Shown piece by piece: positions 31,283 to 42,534 of a DNA stretch of 64,000 nucleotides. The translations under genes were made by a program, and so were the position numbers. Source of the DNA: Ryuthela nishihirai (Eukaryota > Arthropoda > Arachnida > Araneae > Heptathelidae); the NCBI GenBank assembly GCA_038380435.1, contig JAWZYU010000034.1, positions 42,284,901 to 42,348,900 of the forward strand, in the 5' to 3' direction. The stretch's first letter is position 1, and the number at the start of each line of letters is the position of its first letter. The notes below the pieces were generated by a model. That model ran no database searches. It was not told the origin of the DNA and worked only from the letters and a program-made list of their open reading frames with translations.

Positions 31283-32029
31283 CAGAAAAAGAAAACAATT
31301 TTGGGGGCAGAGACTTAAAAAAGGTGACTTTTTTACTCTCAGACAATTCTAACAAAAGAAAAGGATAAAAAGGATAATAATGAACAAAATTACCTTTGGG
31401 TAAAGAAATTAAAGGATTTGAATCTAACAATACTCCAAAAATAAATGACGTCATATTTCCGTTTCTGTTTGTTACTTTCTTTGGTTTAGTTTTCCTCCGT
31501 TAGAGTTACTTTCAAATATTCCAATTAAGTACAACGGAAACCTTATTACACAGTCCATTAATTTTTTCCGACGTTTCTTTGCCCCGTGTTTGTAATGCCT
31601 ATCAAGTCGTGTTTGCAAGACAACTCAAACTATTGTCACATAATTAATTTCTATCTTGTTTCGGAAGTTTTGTGCAGACAAATCTCATTATTGAAGATAA
31701 TGACTCTACTAAATTCTGGGAGAGAGGCACTCCCACGACAGAACGGTGCATCTCTTCTGAGGGGCGAACGCGCCACGCTATTGATTGCACGCGTTCTGAA
31801 AGCCAGACGAGTATGACATCACTAATGCACGTTTCGTAAACAAATAACTCGGGTTTCTAAAGTATCGTGATGTCAAGGGACGCTGTAGAGTCGCGTTGCA
31901 GTAAGAAGCAGAAGTATCTACTTTGTTTGTCGATGTAGAAAAGCGCTTAACTACGGCATAAATATCAGTCTGATTTCCTGATTCAAACAGTAGCTTGGAA
32001 TCGTTAAAGATTTCATTATTAGAAACGGT
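31283..32029. other. Unique region, no recognised gene
   Basis: Ordinary AT-rich sequence. Open frames of 69 and 76 codons show no recognisable domain. Confidence 0.4.
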
Positions 32030-32245
32030 GGGGGGGGGGGGGGGGTCAGTCCGTAGCGCGCCAGGCTCGTGATCTGCACTTCCAAGGTTCGATTGCTTCC
32101 TCAAACAATTTTGAGTTTTATTTCCGCGAACCCCCCCCCACCCCCACCCCCCCCACCCCCCCACACACACACTGGTCTCGGGTCAGAAAGGGGACCGCAG
32201 GGGCTTGGAAAAGTTGCCGTCCGTCAGAAAGGAAGTTCAGCCGTG
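32030..32245 (+). mobile_element. Degenerate SINE1 with G- and C-runs
   Basis: The head GTCAGTCCGTAGCGCGCCAG and a weakened B box GGTTCGATTGC are recognisable. The body has turned into long C and CA runs (32130-32170) and the head is preceded by a 15-G run. The copy stops at GTTCAGCCGTG, where a MITE begins. Nothing of SINE1 is visible on the other side of the MITE. Confidence 0.7.
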
Positions 32246-32247
32246 TA

Positions 32248-33051
32248 CAGTCGCTCCAAAAAGTATCCGAACACTATGGTTCTTTAGAGAATTCAGAAAA
32301 AAATATATGGCAACGACTTTTTTTAGAAATGAGTGATCTGGCAACCTTCGTGTCACGTGATTACAGAATTCAGGAAAAATGTCTGGAGCGTGTACAGCAA
32401 CTGTACACGCTCCAGTTACCGTTCACAGCAAACTGGAGCGTGTGCAGTTTGTTGTGAACGGTAACTGCACATGCTCAATATTTCCGTGAGCGAGCCCACA
32501 AGATCTAGTATCAAAATAATATGACCACCTACAGTCGCTCAAAAAAGTATCCGAACACTATGGTTGATTACAGAATTCAGAAAAAATATCTGGCAGCGAT
32601 TTTTTTTTAGAAATTAGTGATCTGGCAACCTTCGTATCACGTGATTACAGAATTCAGGAAAAATATCTGGGGCGTGTACAGCAACTGTACACGCTCCAGT
32701 TACCGTTCACAGCAAACTGGAGCGTGTGCAGTTACTGCACACGCTCCAGTTTGCTGCGAACGGTAACTGCACACGCTCAATATTTCCGTGAGTGAGCCCA
32801 CACGATCTAGTATCAAAATAATATGACCACCTACAGTCGCTCAAAAAAGTATCCGAACGCTATAATTGATTACAGAATTAAAAAAAATATCTGGCAACGA
32901 TTTTTTTTTAGAAATTAGTGATTTGTCAATTTTTGTGTCACGTGACAGGAAGGTTGCCAGATCACTAATTTCTAAAAACATTATTTTTTCAGATATTTTT
33001 TTCTGAATTCTGTAATCAACCGTAGTGTTCGGATACTTTTATGACCGACTG
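32248..33051. mobile_element. Composite MITE with three left termini
   Basis: Left termini CAGTCGCTC...GTATCCGAAC start at 32248, 32532 and 32834, with spacings of 284 and 302 bp. A single right half ends at 33051 (GACCGACTG). The first two units each contain the left half, a GTGTACAGCAACTGTACAC hairpin, a hairpin of about 32-bp arms around CTGGAGCGTGTGCAG, and the linker ending ATATGACCACC. TA precedes the element; the base pair after it is CA. Confidence 0.9.
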
Positions 33052-33222
33052 CACGCATGTATGAAATATTTCATTAATACCCATTCGACGAAAAAACGCA
33101 TTTTTAATACACCTCTGAAACTAAAATCATCAGATATCTACAAACGACAAAATGAAGACATTTTCTCATCTGCTCCTTAAAGCCAGAAAAAGAATTAACA
33201 ATTCTAAAATTAATACAGTTCT
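33052..33222. other. Short unique stretch
   Basis: No feature recognised. Confidence 0.35.
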
Positions 33223-33233
33223 CATCTTTAGAA

Positions 33234-33958
33234 GGGGGCGGGGGAGGCTCAGTCGGTAGCGCGCCAGCCTCGTAATCTGCAGTTCCCAGGTTCGAGTCCC
33301 AGATGGGTCATTGTTGAGATTTATCTCCGCAAAACTCCCCGCCCTGCCTACGGTCAGTAGGGGACATCGATGGACTTGGAAAGGCCTCCGTCCATTGGAT
33401 GGGACGTTAAGCCGTGGTTCCGTGTATGGGAGAGCCATACCCTCTGCACGTTAAAGAACACACTGGATGGCCTTGACGGGAGGCTACCATCTGTCTCCCA
33501 ACAGCTGTTCCAGTGGGTCCCCTCCCCCAACCTTCTCTGAGCCTTCGGGGTCCACGTGACCAGGCAATTTAACCCATGGTGTGCAAAAAAACTGCCGCTC
33601 AGAGGTAAAACAACCCAACGTTAAAGAACACGCCGAATGGCCTTGACAGGAGGCTACCATCTGTCTCCCAACAGCTGTTCCAGTGGGTCCCCTCTCCCAA
33701 CCTTCTCTGAGTCTTCGGGTCCTTGTGACCTGGCCATTTAGCCTATTGTTTGCAAAAAAGTGCCGCTCAGAGGTAAAACAACCCGACGTTAAAGAACACG
33801 CTGGATGGCCTTGACGGGAGGCTACCATCTGTCTCCCAACAGCTATTCCAGTGGGTCCCCTCCCCCAAACCTTCTCCGAGCCTTCGGGGTCCATGTGACC
33901 TGGCCATTTAGCCCATTGTGTGCAAAAAAGTGCCGCTCAGAGGTAAAACAACCCAACC
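33234..33958 (+). mobile_element. SINE1 with three 3' modules
   Basis: Head, body and three modules (junctions near 33620 and 33788). The flanks CATCTTTAGAA (33223-33233) and CATCTTCAGAA (33959-33969) form a TSD with one mismatch that encloses all modules. Confidence 0.92.
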
Positions 33959-33969
33959 CATCTTCAGAA

Positions 33970-34561
33970 ACATCACAAGATTAACTGCGACAACATTTCA
34001 GAACTAAGAAAGTTCCACATTTCCTCTCAAAGCACATATTCTTGCGGGAAATGCACGTCGATACGTATTCGAGTCATCCCTCTTTTATGAATGTTTGCAA
34101 ATCGATAAAAACGCGACCACCCTAATGCGACAAAAGAGCATGTGAATGTCATACCACTCCGAAAAGAAGAGAACAGGCTCTTACAGCTAATGCTTGGCTT
34201 ACTGAGGATGTCCCTTCCTGATGAATGTTGGCTATGGCGTCAGATTTACGTTCTAGGAACACAAGGGTTGACTGATTGTAGCTTTCACTTACCAGGGCTG
34301 CTGACACCGCCCACGAACACTGCTATTTTTGCTTGCACTCACAACAGCACAGAGACAGGGCAATATTTTGTAAGGAGTGATATGGGTTCCTTCTTTGTGC
34401 CTCTTTTTGGAAACAGAATGCCGCAAAAATGTGGAAATGGAGGAATTACATTAATCAGGCTTTTCTTTGACTCGTGAAATAATTTTGCTTGTCTTTTAGG
34501 CAAGGAAGAAAGAGAGATAGAGGTATAGATTGTTTGAAAAGGTTTATCTTATTTGGTATTG
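33970..34561. other. Unique region with a small open frame of unknown meaning
   Basis: A 111-codon plus-strand frame (34142-34477) is the only open frame in this window lying in non-repetitive DNA with mixed, protein-like composition. It contains several Cys and an internal CTHNSTETGQ. I recognise no family, no signal peptide and no splice evidence. It may be chance or a relic exon. Confidence 0.25.
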
Positions 34562-35390
34562 AGGTTGTTTTACCTCTGAGCGGCACTTTTTTTGCACACC
34601 ATGGACTAAATGGACAGGTCATATAGACCACGAAGGCTCAGAGAAGGTTGGGGGAGGGGACCCACTGGAACAGCTGTTGGGAGACAGATGGTAGCCTCCC
34701 GTCAAGGCCATTAAGCGTGTTCTTTAACGTTGGGTTGTTTTACCTCTGAGCGGCACTTTCTTGCACACCATGGGCTAAATGGCCAGGTCACAAGGACCCC
34801 GAAGGCTCAGAGAAGGTTGGGGGAGGGGACCCACTGAAACAGCTGTTCGGAGTCAGATGGTAGCCTCCCGTCAAGGTCATCCAGCCTGTTCTTTAACATT
34901 GGGTTGTGTTACCTCTGAGCGGCACTTTTTTTGCACACCATGGACTAAATGGAAAGGTCATATAGACCACGAAGGCTCAGAGAAGGTTGGGGGAGGAGAC
35001 CCACTGGATTGGATTGGATTGTTTTACCTCAGAGAGGCACTTTTTTGCACACCATGGGCTAAATGGCCAGGTCACAAGGACCCGAAGGCTCAGAGAAGGG
35101 TGGGGGAAGGGACCCACTGGAACAGCTGTTGGCAGACAGGTGGTAGCCTCCCGTCAAGGCCATCCAGCGTGTTCTTTAACGTGCACAGGGTATGTCTCTC
35201 CCGCACACAGGGCTACGGCTTAAAGTCCCATTTGACGGACGCTGGCCTTTCCAAGCCCATCGGTGTCCCCTACTGACCGTGGGCAGGGCGGGGAGTTTTA
35301 CGGAGATAAATCTCAACGCTAACAGAGCTGGGACTCGAACTTGGGAACTACAGATTACGAGCCTGGCGCGCTACCGACTGAGCCGCCCCT
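34562..35390 (-). mobile_element. SINE1 multimer, minus strand
   Basis: Modules occupy 34562-34730, 34731-34904, 34905-35010 (truncated at CCCACTGG) and 35011 onward, ending with body and head at about 35390. The first and third modules share rare variants (CCATGGACTAAATGG, CATATAGACCACGAAGG). This indicates duplication of a two-module block of about 343 bp. The fourth module starts with a repeated GGATT tail. Confidence 0.9.
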
Positions 35391-35530
35391 CGAATAAGGG
35401 GACACTAATGGATTTGGAAAGGCGCCATCCTTCAGATGAGGCGCTAAACCTTGTGCAGTAGAGCCATACCCTGTGGATGTTAAAGAACACTCTGGATGGC
35501 CTTGACGGGAGGCTACCATCTGTCTCCCAA
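35391..35530 (+). mobile_element. SINE1 internal fragment
   Basis: GGGGACACTAATGGATTTGG, GAGCCATACCCTGTGGATGT and CTTGACGGGAGGCTACC place this in the SINE1 body and early module. It has no head and stops at CTGTCTCCCAA, where a minus-strand fragment begins. Confidence 0.75.
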
Positions 35531-35655
35531 TACGGAATCAAGGGTTAACATCCCATCAGAAGGATAATGGCCTTTCCAAGCCAATCGATGTCCCCTAATG
35601 ACCGAGTACAGGGAGACGAATTTTGCAGAGATAAATCTCAACGCTGGCCCAGGAG
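35531..35655 (-). mobile_element. SINE1 body fragment, split by a MITE
   Basis: Minus-strand body (GGCCTTTCCAAGCCAATCGA, GATAAATCTCAACGCTGG) runs to the TA where the MITE starts. The head resumes at 36222. Confidence 0.75.
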
Positions 35656-35657
35656 TA

Positions 35658-36219
35658 CAGTCGCTCAAAAAAGTATCCGAACTCTATGGTTGATTACAGA
35701 ATTCAGAAATAATATCTGGCAACGATTTTTTTTAGAAAATAGTGATCTGGAAACCTTCGTGTCACGTGATTACAGAATTCAGGAAAAATATCTGGAGCGT
35801 GTACAGCAACTGTACATGCTCCAGTTACCGTTCACAGCAAACTGGAGCGTGTGCAGTTACTGCACACGCTCCAGTTTGCTGTGAACGGTAACTGCACACG
35901 TTGTATATTTCTGTGAATGGGCCCACACGATCCAGGTCTTTGTGAGCTCACACGATCCAATGTGCTGTGAACATTAACCGCAACCGCTCCAGTTTGTTGT
36001 GAACGGTAACTGCACACGCTCAATATTTCCGTGAGTGAGCCCACACGATCTAGTATCAAAATAATATGACCACCTACAGTCGCTCAAAAAAATATCCGAA
36101 CACTATGATTGATTACAGAATTCAGAAAAAATATATGGCAACGATTTTTTTTTAGAAATTAGTCATCTGGCAACCTTCGTGTCACGTAACACGAAGGGGT
36201 TGCCAGATTTGAGCAATTG
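35658..36219. mobile_element. Composite MITE inserted in SINE1 head
   Basis: Left termini start at 35658 and 36077. Between them is an enlarged hairpin block (35790-36050) with extra CACACGATC and GTGAACGGTAACTGCACACG copies. The right half is mostly deleted; the palindrome passes directly to TTGAGCAATTG, a decayed terminus, before TA at 36220. SINE1 sequence continues on both sides. Confidence 0.82.
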
Positions 36220-36221
36220 TA

Positions 36222-36290
36222 CTCGAACCTGTCTTCTCCAGATTATGAGTGGGGCTCGCTACCGACTGAGTCAATTCCTCTGTCTTCTCC
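36222..36290 (-). mobile_element. Decayed SINE1 head, right part of split copy
   Basis: CTCGAACCTG, AGATTATGAG and CGCTACCGACTGAG are the reverse complement of the SINE1 B box, anticodon region and A box. This continues the copy of 35531-35655. Confidence 0.65.
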
Positions 36291-36475
36291 CCCCCCCCAA
36301 CCACCTGATATTTAATCATTGAAATATGGCAATGCACAATGTGTTTTTTCTTATTGATAAAATAAATCCATGACATGAGGGAAATCTATAGTCTGGAATA
36401 GCCTATATTCCAATGTCTCGGATCTAATATTTTATTGTGTTTTGAAAGCTGGATTATTTTACCCAATGGGTTAGG
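36291..36475. other. Short unique stretch
   Basis: No feature recognised. Confidence 0.35.
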
Positions 36476-37296
36476 GGAGAGGGTGGCTCAGTCGGTAGCG
36501 CGCCAGGCTTGTAATCTGCAGTTCCCAAGTTCGAGTCCCAGCTGGGTCAACGTTGAGATTTATCTCCGCAAAATTCCCTGCTCTGACCACGGTCAGTAGG
36601 GGACACCGATGGGCTTGGAAAGGCCGCCGTTCGTCGGATGGGCCGTTAAGCCGTGGCCCCGTGTGCGGGAGAGCCATATCCTGTGCACGTTAAAGAACAC
36701 GCTGGATGGCCTTGACGGGAGGCTGACATCTGTCTCTCAACAGCTGTTCCAGTGGGTCCCCTCTCCCAACCTTCTCTGAGCCTTCGGGGTCCATGTGACC
36801 TGGCCATTTAGCCCATGGTGTGCAAAAAAGTGCCGCCCAGAGGTAAAACAACCCAACGTTAAAGAACACGCTGGATGGCCTTGAAGGGAGGTTACCATCT
36901 GTCTCCCAACAGCTGTTCCAGTGGGTCCCCTCCCCCAACCCTCTCTGAGCCTTCGGGGTCCATGTAACCTGGCCATTTAGCTCATGGTGTGCAAAAAAGT
37001 GTCGCTCAGAGGTAAAACAACCCAACGTTAAAGAACACGCTGGATAGCCTTGACGGGAGGCTACCATCTGTCTCCCAACAGCTATTCCAGTGGGTCCCAT
37101 CCCCCAATCTTCTCTGAGCCTTCGGGGTCCATGTGACCTGGCCATTTAGCCCATGGTGTGCAAAAAGGTGCCGCTCAGAGGTAAAACAACACAACTCCTC
37201 CCCCAACTTTCTCTGAGCCTTTGGGGTCCATGTGACCTGGCCATTTAGCCCATGGTGTGCAAAAAAGTGCCGCTCAGAGGTAAAACAACCCAACCC
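36476..37296 (+). mobile_element. SINE1 with three modules and a partial fourth
   Basis: Head at 36480-36550, body, then modules joined near 36856, 37026 and 37195. The last module begins late, at CCTCCCCCAACTTTC, so it is 5'-truncated. No clear TSD was found. Confidence 0.9.
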
Positions 37297-37400
37297 TCAT
37301 ATGGCATCCATTGTTGATTTGTTGTTTGCTTCCTGTCTTGATATCTTGTGCTTGTTCTTCGATTGGCATCCAATGTGGATTTCAAGTTTCTTGTAGAAAT

Positions 37401-37516
37401 ATGATCTATATAACAGAATACTATCATGTTAAATATTACTGTTTAGAAACGCCATCGTGCATTTCACTCGCCACATCCTTCTCCAAGGGTATACACGTCA
37501 CATTTCATAAACAATG
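37401..37516 (+). repeat. Left arm of a 116-bp inverted repeat
   Basis: This segment is nearly identical to the reverse complement of 38683-38798 (shared CGCCATCGTGCATTTCACTC, GTATACACGTCACATTTCAT). The arms are 1.17 kb apart and unique in the window. The start of one arm is not flanked by any known transposon end. Confidence 0.9.
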
Positions 37517-37698
37517 ATATAATGATATAAATCAGCCATCATTAATCAATACTGAATGGTACCGAATAAGGGAATATCACTGCATTACTACAAATAATAA
37601 ATCACTAAAAAATAATCAACTGTGACTAAAGGCAGCGCTTCATACATTTATTAGCAGCGCATAAGAGAAAACATGTTCCTGTGATGTTTTTTCTTAAG

Positions 37699-38079
37699 TT
37701 GGGTTGTGTTGTTTTACCTCTGAGCGGCACTTTTTTGCACACCATGGGCTAAATGGCCAGGTCACATGGACCCCGAAGGCTCAGAGAAGGTTGGGGGAGG
37801 GGACCCACTGGAACAGCTGTTGGGAGACAGATGGTAGCCTCCTGTCAAAGCCATCCAGCGTGTTCTTTAACGTGCACAGCTCTTCCGCACATGGGACCAC
37901 GGCTTAACGTCCCATCCGACGGACGGCGGCCTTTCCAAGCCCATCGGTGTCCCCTACTGACCGTGGGCAGGGCGGGGAATTTAGCGGAGAAAAATCTCAA
38001 CGCTGACCCAGCTGGGACTCGAACCTGGGCACTACAGATTACGAGCCTGGCGCGCTACCGACTGAGCCACCCCCGCCCC
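37699..38079 (-). mobile_element. SINE1, single-module copy, minus strand
   Basis: Complete copy. Perfect 12-bp TSD TTTTTTCTTAAG at 37687-37698 and 38080-38091. A short deletion removes part of the body near 37880. It lies between the arms of the 116-bp inverted repeat. Confidence 0.94.
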
Positions 38080-38091
38080 TTTTTTCTTAAG

Positions 38092-39375
38092 ATAATGCAG
38101 ATAAAAACAAGACAATGTAAAACGAAATTTAATGTTTTTCTAGTCCAATCTGATCCAACGTAGCTCTTAACGAGTAAAGGGAACAAGTTGCTTTAAACAC
38201 TGTTCCCTTATTTGAATGTTAGTTAATGCAAACTTCATTCAAACTAAAAAAACGCAGAATTCCTTCACCAGTCGTGTCTACATCCAATAAAGAAAACCCA
38301 AACCAACGCGAGTCGTAAAATAACGATTCTTAATTTCAGAAAATTTCTTTCGGCACTTTCGCCAAGACTCGAAATGGCAACTCTTTGAAATCTGCGCACA
38401 TTACTGTCGATATCAGTGGGGATTAGGATCTCCAAGTAAACATAGAAATATCGTTTTTTGATGTCTCTTTTTTCCATTAAGGGATTAAATGCTTTAATAT
38501 TCTAAAGCTTGGGATGTTTTTTCTCTTCTGTTTCGGGTGTTTCGCTGTTAGACTGCGAATCCCAGTTGCGAATAACTGATTCATTAATTTGCATAATATC
38601 GATCTTTTTCTTTTTTAAGCTTTATCGTTGAGCGATGTTTTTTGAACTGAAATCTGCTTAAAGAATCTAATGATGTTTAGAACATTGTTTATGAAATGTG
38701 ACGTGTATACCCTTGGAGAAAGATGTTGCGAGTGAAATGCACGATGGCGTTTCTAATCAGTAATATTTAACATGATAGTATTCTGTTATATATATCATTT
38801 TTCTTATTTCCTTTACTTTTTTGGAGTCGTTGTTATTTATCTGTCAAAAAATAGTTGTAGGTAATTAAGTTTAATTTCTTCTCAAGCGAGTTGTAACTCT
38901 AGTGGAGATTTAGAAATGTTTTAAACATAATTTCTTCTCATTCTTTTCCTGTTTTCAAGTATTTTTAATGGTATATATATATATAATGATTTCTAGATGT
39001 TATATTCTGATGCGATTTTTTAATATATTCGTTTCTTGATTTAAGTGGATTAATAAGTTTTTGGAATGACGTGGTTATCTTATTTACAATTTTGTTTGAA
39101 CTAAGTAAATTTTTTTCGCAAAAATGCGGTTGAACTCAAAAATTTTACAAAAAATTGAAAACTTCTTGAAAAACATTATGAAGCATAATAAAACTGAATA
39201 AAAACACTTATTATTAAAAATACATATAAATTTTTTTGTACATTATTAAATAAAATAAAAAAAATGACATCCTTCCGAAAGCAAAATGAAAATTAAAAAT
39301 TAAAATCGATGTTACATTTCGTTAAAAAAATCATTAATTTTTCTCTATACCTGATATCGTTTGCAGTACGGTTCG
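38092..39375. other. AT-rich region, no recognised gene
   Basis: Contains the right arm of the inverted repeat and otherwise nothing recognisable. Short (TA)n near 38970. Confidence 0.45.
38683..38798 (-). repeat. Right arm of the 116-bp inverted repeat
   Basis: Reverse complement of 37401-37516 with few mismatches, for example AAGATGTTGCG against the other arm's CGCCACATCCTT. Confidence 0.9.
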
Positions 39376-39377
39376 AG

Positions 39378-39935
39378 AGGTTCGGGGAGGGAGCTCAGTC
39401 GGTAGCGTGCCAGACTTTTAATCTGCAGTTCTAGGTTCGAGTCCCTGCTGGGCCAACGTTGAGATTTATCTCCGCAAAATTCCCCGCCCAGCCCACGGTC
39501 AGTAGGGAACACCAATGGACTTGGAAAGACCGCCGTCCGTCGGATGCGACGTTAAGCCGTGACTCCGTGTGCAAGAGAGCCATACCCTGTGCACGTTAAA
39601 GAACACGCTGGATGGCCTTGACGGGAGGCTACCATCTGTCTCCCAACAGCTGTTCCAGTGGGTCCCCTCCCCCAACCTTCTCTGAGCCTTCGGGGTCCAT
39701 GTGACCTGGCCATTTAGCCCATGGTGTGCAAAAAAGTGCCGCTCAGAGGTAAAACAACCCAACGTTAAAGAACACGCTGGATGGCCTTGACGGGAGGCTA
39801 CCATCCGTCTCCCAACAGCTGTTCCAGTGGGTCCCCTCCCCCAACCTTCTCTGAGCCTTCGGGGTCCATGTGACCTGGCCATTTAGCCCATGGTGTGCAA
39901 AAAAGTGCGGCTCAGAGGTAAAACAACCCAACCCA
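39378..39935 (+). mobile_element. SINE1 with two modules
   Basis: Head with B box GGTTCGAGTCC, body, and two modules joined near 39763. The two modules are nearly identical, suggesting recent duplication. No clear TSD was found. Confidence 0.92.
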
Positions 39936-40540
39936 TTTATTCTTTAATAAACCTATAATTTAAACACGCCTGATTTGCGACGTCGTTGATCAATATCTAT
40001 TTCTACAACACCTTGAATACTCTAGAAATATTATTGAAAGTGATGTTAGACTTTTTTTTTCATTTATCTTCAGTCTAATGCGGAACTAGGAAAAATCGTT
40101 GTTCTTTTCGAAAAAAAATTTTTGCGACTCATTATTTTTTAGGCCGTAATGGGTGCGTTTGATAAAAATTTAGAACGACAATTAACTGTTACGACATCGA
40201 AAATTGATCCCAGCTTTGATTATCTGGATAGTAATATATATAAAAAAACAAACTCATTAACGTGTTTTTATTTTACTTCTTTAAAAGCATATTTTTTGTT
40301 TGCACGGTTTTTATTTGTGATCGAAAATATTTCTTTGATTTTAAAAAAAAATTAAATGTGCTTTTGTGTAAAATAGTGTGACACATCAATATAATGACTG
40401 TGGGCCATTCCTCACTGAGAGACACATTTTTAAGGAGGCAATTATTTTAAAGTTTTGACAAAGATCCCAATAAATGAACCAGAGAGATTATTGTCGCCAT
40501 TTTGCATCACCGTAGATAAGACTAGCTTCCAAACATCTTG
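39936..40540. other. AT-rich region, no recognised gene
   Basis: Open frame of 68 codons at 40149-40355 has AT-driven composition and no recognised domain. Confidence 0.4.
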
Positions 40541-41585
40541 GTTGGGTTGTTTTACCTCTGAGCGGCACTTTTTTTGCACACAACGGGCTAAATGGCCCGG
40601 TCGCAAGAACCCCGAAGGCTCAGAGAAGGTTGGGGGAGGGGACCCACTGGAACAGCTGTTAGGAGACAGATGGTAGCCTCCCGTCAAGGCCATCTAGCGT
40701 GTTCTTTAATGTTGGGTTGTTTTACCTCTGAACGGCACTTTTTTGCACACCATGGACTAAATGGCCAGGTCACAAGGACCCCGAAGACACAGAGAAGGTT
40801 GGGAGAGGGGACCCACTGGAACAGCTGTTGGGAGACAGATGGTAGCCTCCCGTCAAGGCCATCCAGCATGTTCTTTAACGTTGGGTTGTTTTACCTCTGA
40901 ACGGCACTTTTTTGCACACCATGGGCTAAATGACCAGGTCACAAGGACCCCGAAGACTCAGAGAAGGTTGGGAGAGGGGACCCACTGGAACAGCTGTTGG
41001 GAGACAGATGGTAGCCTCCCGTCAAGGCCATCCAGCGTGTTCTTTAACGTTGGGTTGTTTTTCCTCTGAGCGGCACTTTTTTGCACACCATGGGCTAAAT
41101 GTCCAGGTCAAATGGACCCCGAAGGGTCAGAGAATGTTGGGGGAGGGGACACACTGGAACGGCTGTTGGGGGACAGATGGTAGCCTCCCGTGAAGGCCAT
41201 CCATCGTGTTCTTTAACGTTGGGTTGTTTTACCTCTGAGCGGCACTTTTTTTGCACACCATGGGCTAAATGGCCAGCTCACAAGAACTCCGAAGGCTCAG
41301 AGAAGGTTGGGGAGGGGACCCACTGTTGGGAGACAGATGGTAGCCTCCCATCAAGGCCATCCAGAGTTCTTTAATATGCACAGGGTATGGCTCTCCCGCA
41401 CACGGGGCCACGGCTTAACGTCCCATCCGACGGACGGCGGCCTTTCCAAGCCCATCGGTGTCCCCTACTGACCGTGGGCAGGGCGGGGAATTTTGCGGAG
41501 ATAAATCTCAACGCTGACCCTGCTGGGACTCGAACCTGGGAATTGCAGATTACGAGCCTGGCGCGCTACCGACTGAGCCACACCC
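40541..41585 (-). mobile_element. SINE1 with five 3' modules
   Basis: The largest multimer in the window. Module joints lie near 40711, 40881, 41049 and 41219, then body and head to 41585. The second and third modules share CTCTGAACGGCAC and GGTTGGGAGAGGGG, so internal duplication is likely. Confidence 0.93.
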
Positions 41586-41589
41586 ACAG

Positions 41590-41650
41590 ATGTCTAACGG
41601 TACCTGTCAGTTTATATGCCATAGTAGAAGGTCTATGAGGATCCCCCACC
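41590..41650 (-). mobile_element. SINE2 internal fragment
   Basis: AGTTTATATGCCATAGTAGA and AGGTCTATGAGGAT are the reverse complement of the middle of SINE2. Head and tail are missing. Confidence 0.7.
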
Positions 41651-41651
41651 A

Positions 41652-41997
41652 GCTGAATCAGCGTTGAGATTTATCTCCGGAAAATTCCCCGCCCTGCCCA
41701 CGGTCAGTAGGGGACACCGAAGGGCTTGGTAAAAACCGCCGTCCGTCGGATGGAACGTTAAGCCGTGGCTCAGTGTGCGGGAGAGCCATACCCTGTCCAC
41801 GTTAAAGAACACGCTGGATGGCCTTGACGGGAGGCTACCATCTGTCTCCTAACATCTGTTGACGGGAGGCTACCATCTGTCTCCCAACAGCTGTTCCAGT
41901 GGGTTCCTTCCCCAAACCATCTCCGAAACCTTCGGGGGACCTTGTGATCTGGCCATTTAGCCCATTGTGTGCAAAAAAAAAGTGCCGCTCAGAGGTA
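41652..41997 (+). mobile_element. Headless SINE1, split by a MITE near its end
   Basis: Starts at AGCTGAATCAGCGTTGAG, just after where the B box should be, and runs through the body. The stretch TTGACGGGAGGCTACCATCT is duplicated (41824 and 41858). It reaches CTCAGAGGTA, where a MITE is inserted; AAAGCAATCCAGCC at 42239 is the remaining tail. Confidence 0.85.
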
Positions 41998-42236
41998 CAG
42001 TCACTCAAAAAAAGTATCCAAACACTACGGTTGATTAAAAAAAATTCAGAAAAAATATCCGGCAACGATTTTTTTAGAAATTAGTGATCTGGCACCCTTG
42101 GTGTCACGTGACACCAAGGATGCGTACGTCAGTGAATACGTTTTTCACTAATTTCTAAAAAAAATCGTTGACAGATATTTTTTTCTGAATTTTTTTTAAT
42201 CTACCGTAGTGTTTGGATACTTTTTTGAGCCAGGTG
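41998..42236. mobile_element. Palindromic MITE inserted in SINE1 tail
   Basis: Begins CAGTCACTCAAAAAAAGTAT and ends TTTTTTGAGCCAGGTG, flanked by TA at 41996-41997 and 42237-42238. The central arms (GGCACCCTTGGTGTCACGTG) differ from the family consensus, and a 20-bp spacer GATGCGTACGTCAGTGAATA breaks the right arm. Confidence 0.87.
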
Positions 42237-42270
42237 TAAAGCAATCCAGCCGAAAAACTTACCATATTTC

Positions 42271-42533
42271 TCAATGTTCATGATGTAAACAAATTTTTTA
42301 TCATTATTATTGACATCTATTAAAAACATAGCTGATCTAATGTTTATAATTCTTAAAAGATTCCCAATTTCTATTTTAGTGGAATAATAAAAAAAAAAAC
42401 TTAGGCCCCAAAAAAAAACTTCTGATAGAAAATTTAACACAGTTGGTTGCTCTGGTGATTAAAACTCCTAACCCGTTTTTTAAATCTCTGGCTCAACAAC
42501 AATAAAAATGTAACAAGTGTTTACACTGTGATA
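42271..42533 (+). repeat. Direct duplication, left copy (about 265 bp)
   Basis: About 90% identical by eye to 43094-43363, from TCAATGTTCATGATGTAAAC to GTGATAAT. The two copies flank a SINE1 dimer. Confidence 0.9.
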
Positions 42534-42534
42534 A

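Noticed and set aside
34142..34477. 111-codon open frame as a host gene
   Set aside because: Located in unique DNA with protein-like composition, but no recognised family, start context or splice sites; left only as a note in the region entry.
37699..37720. SINE1 tail GGGTTGGGTTG as interstitial telomere repeat
   Set aside because: Only one to three repeats, always directly at a SINE1 3' end; it is the SINE tail.
40149..40355. 68-codon frame in AT-rich DNA
   Set aside because: Composition follows base content; no motif recognised.
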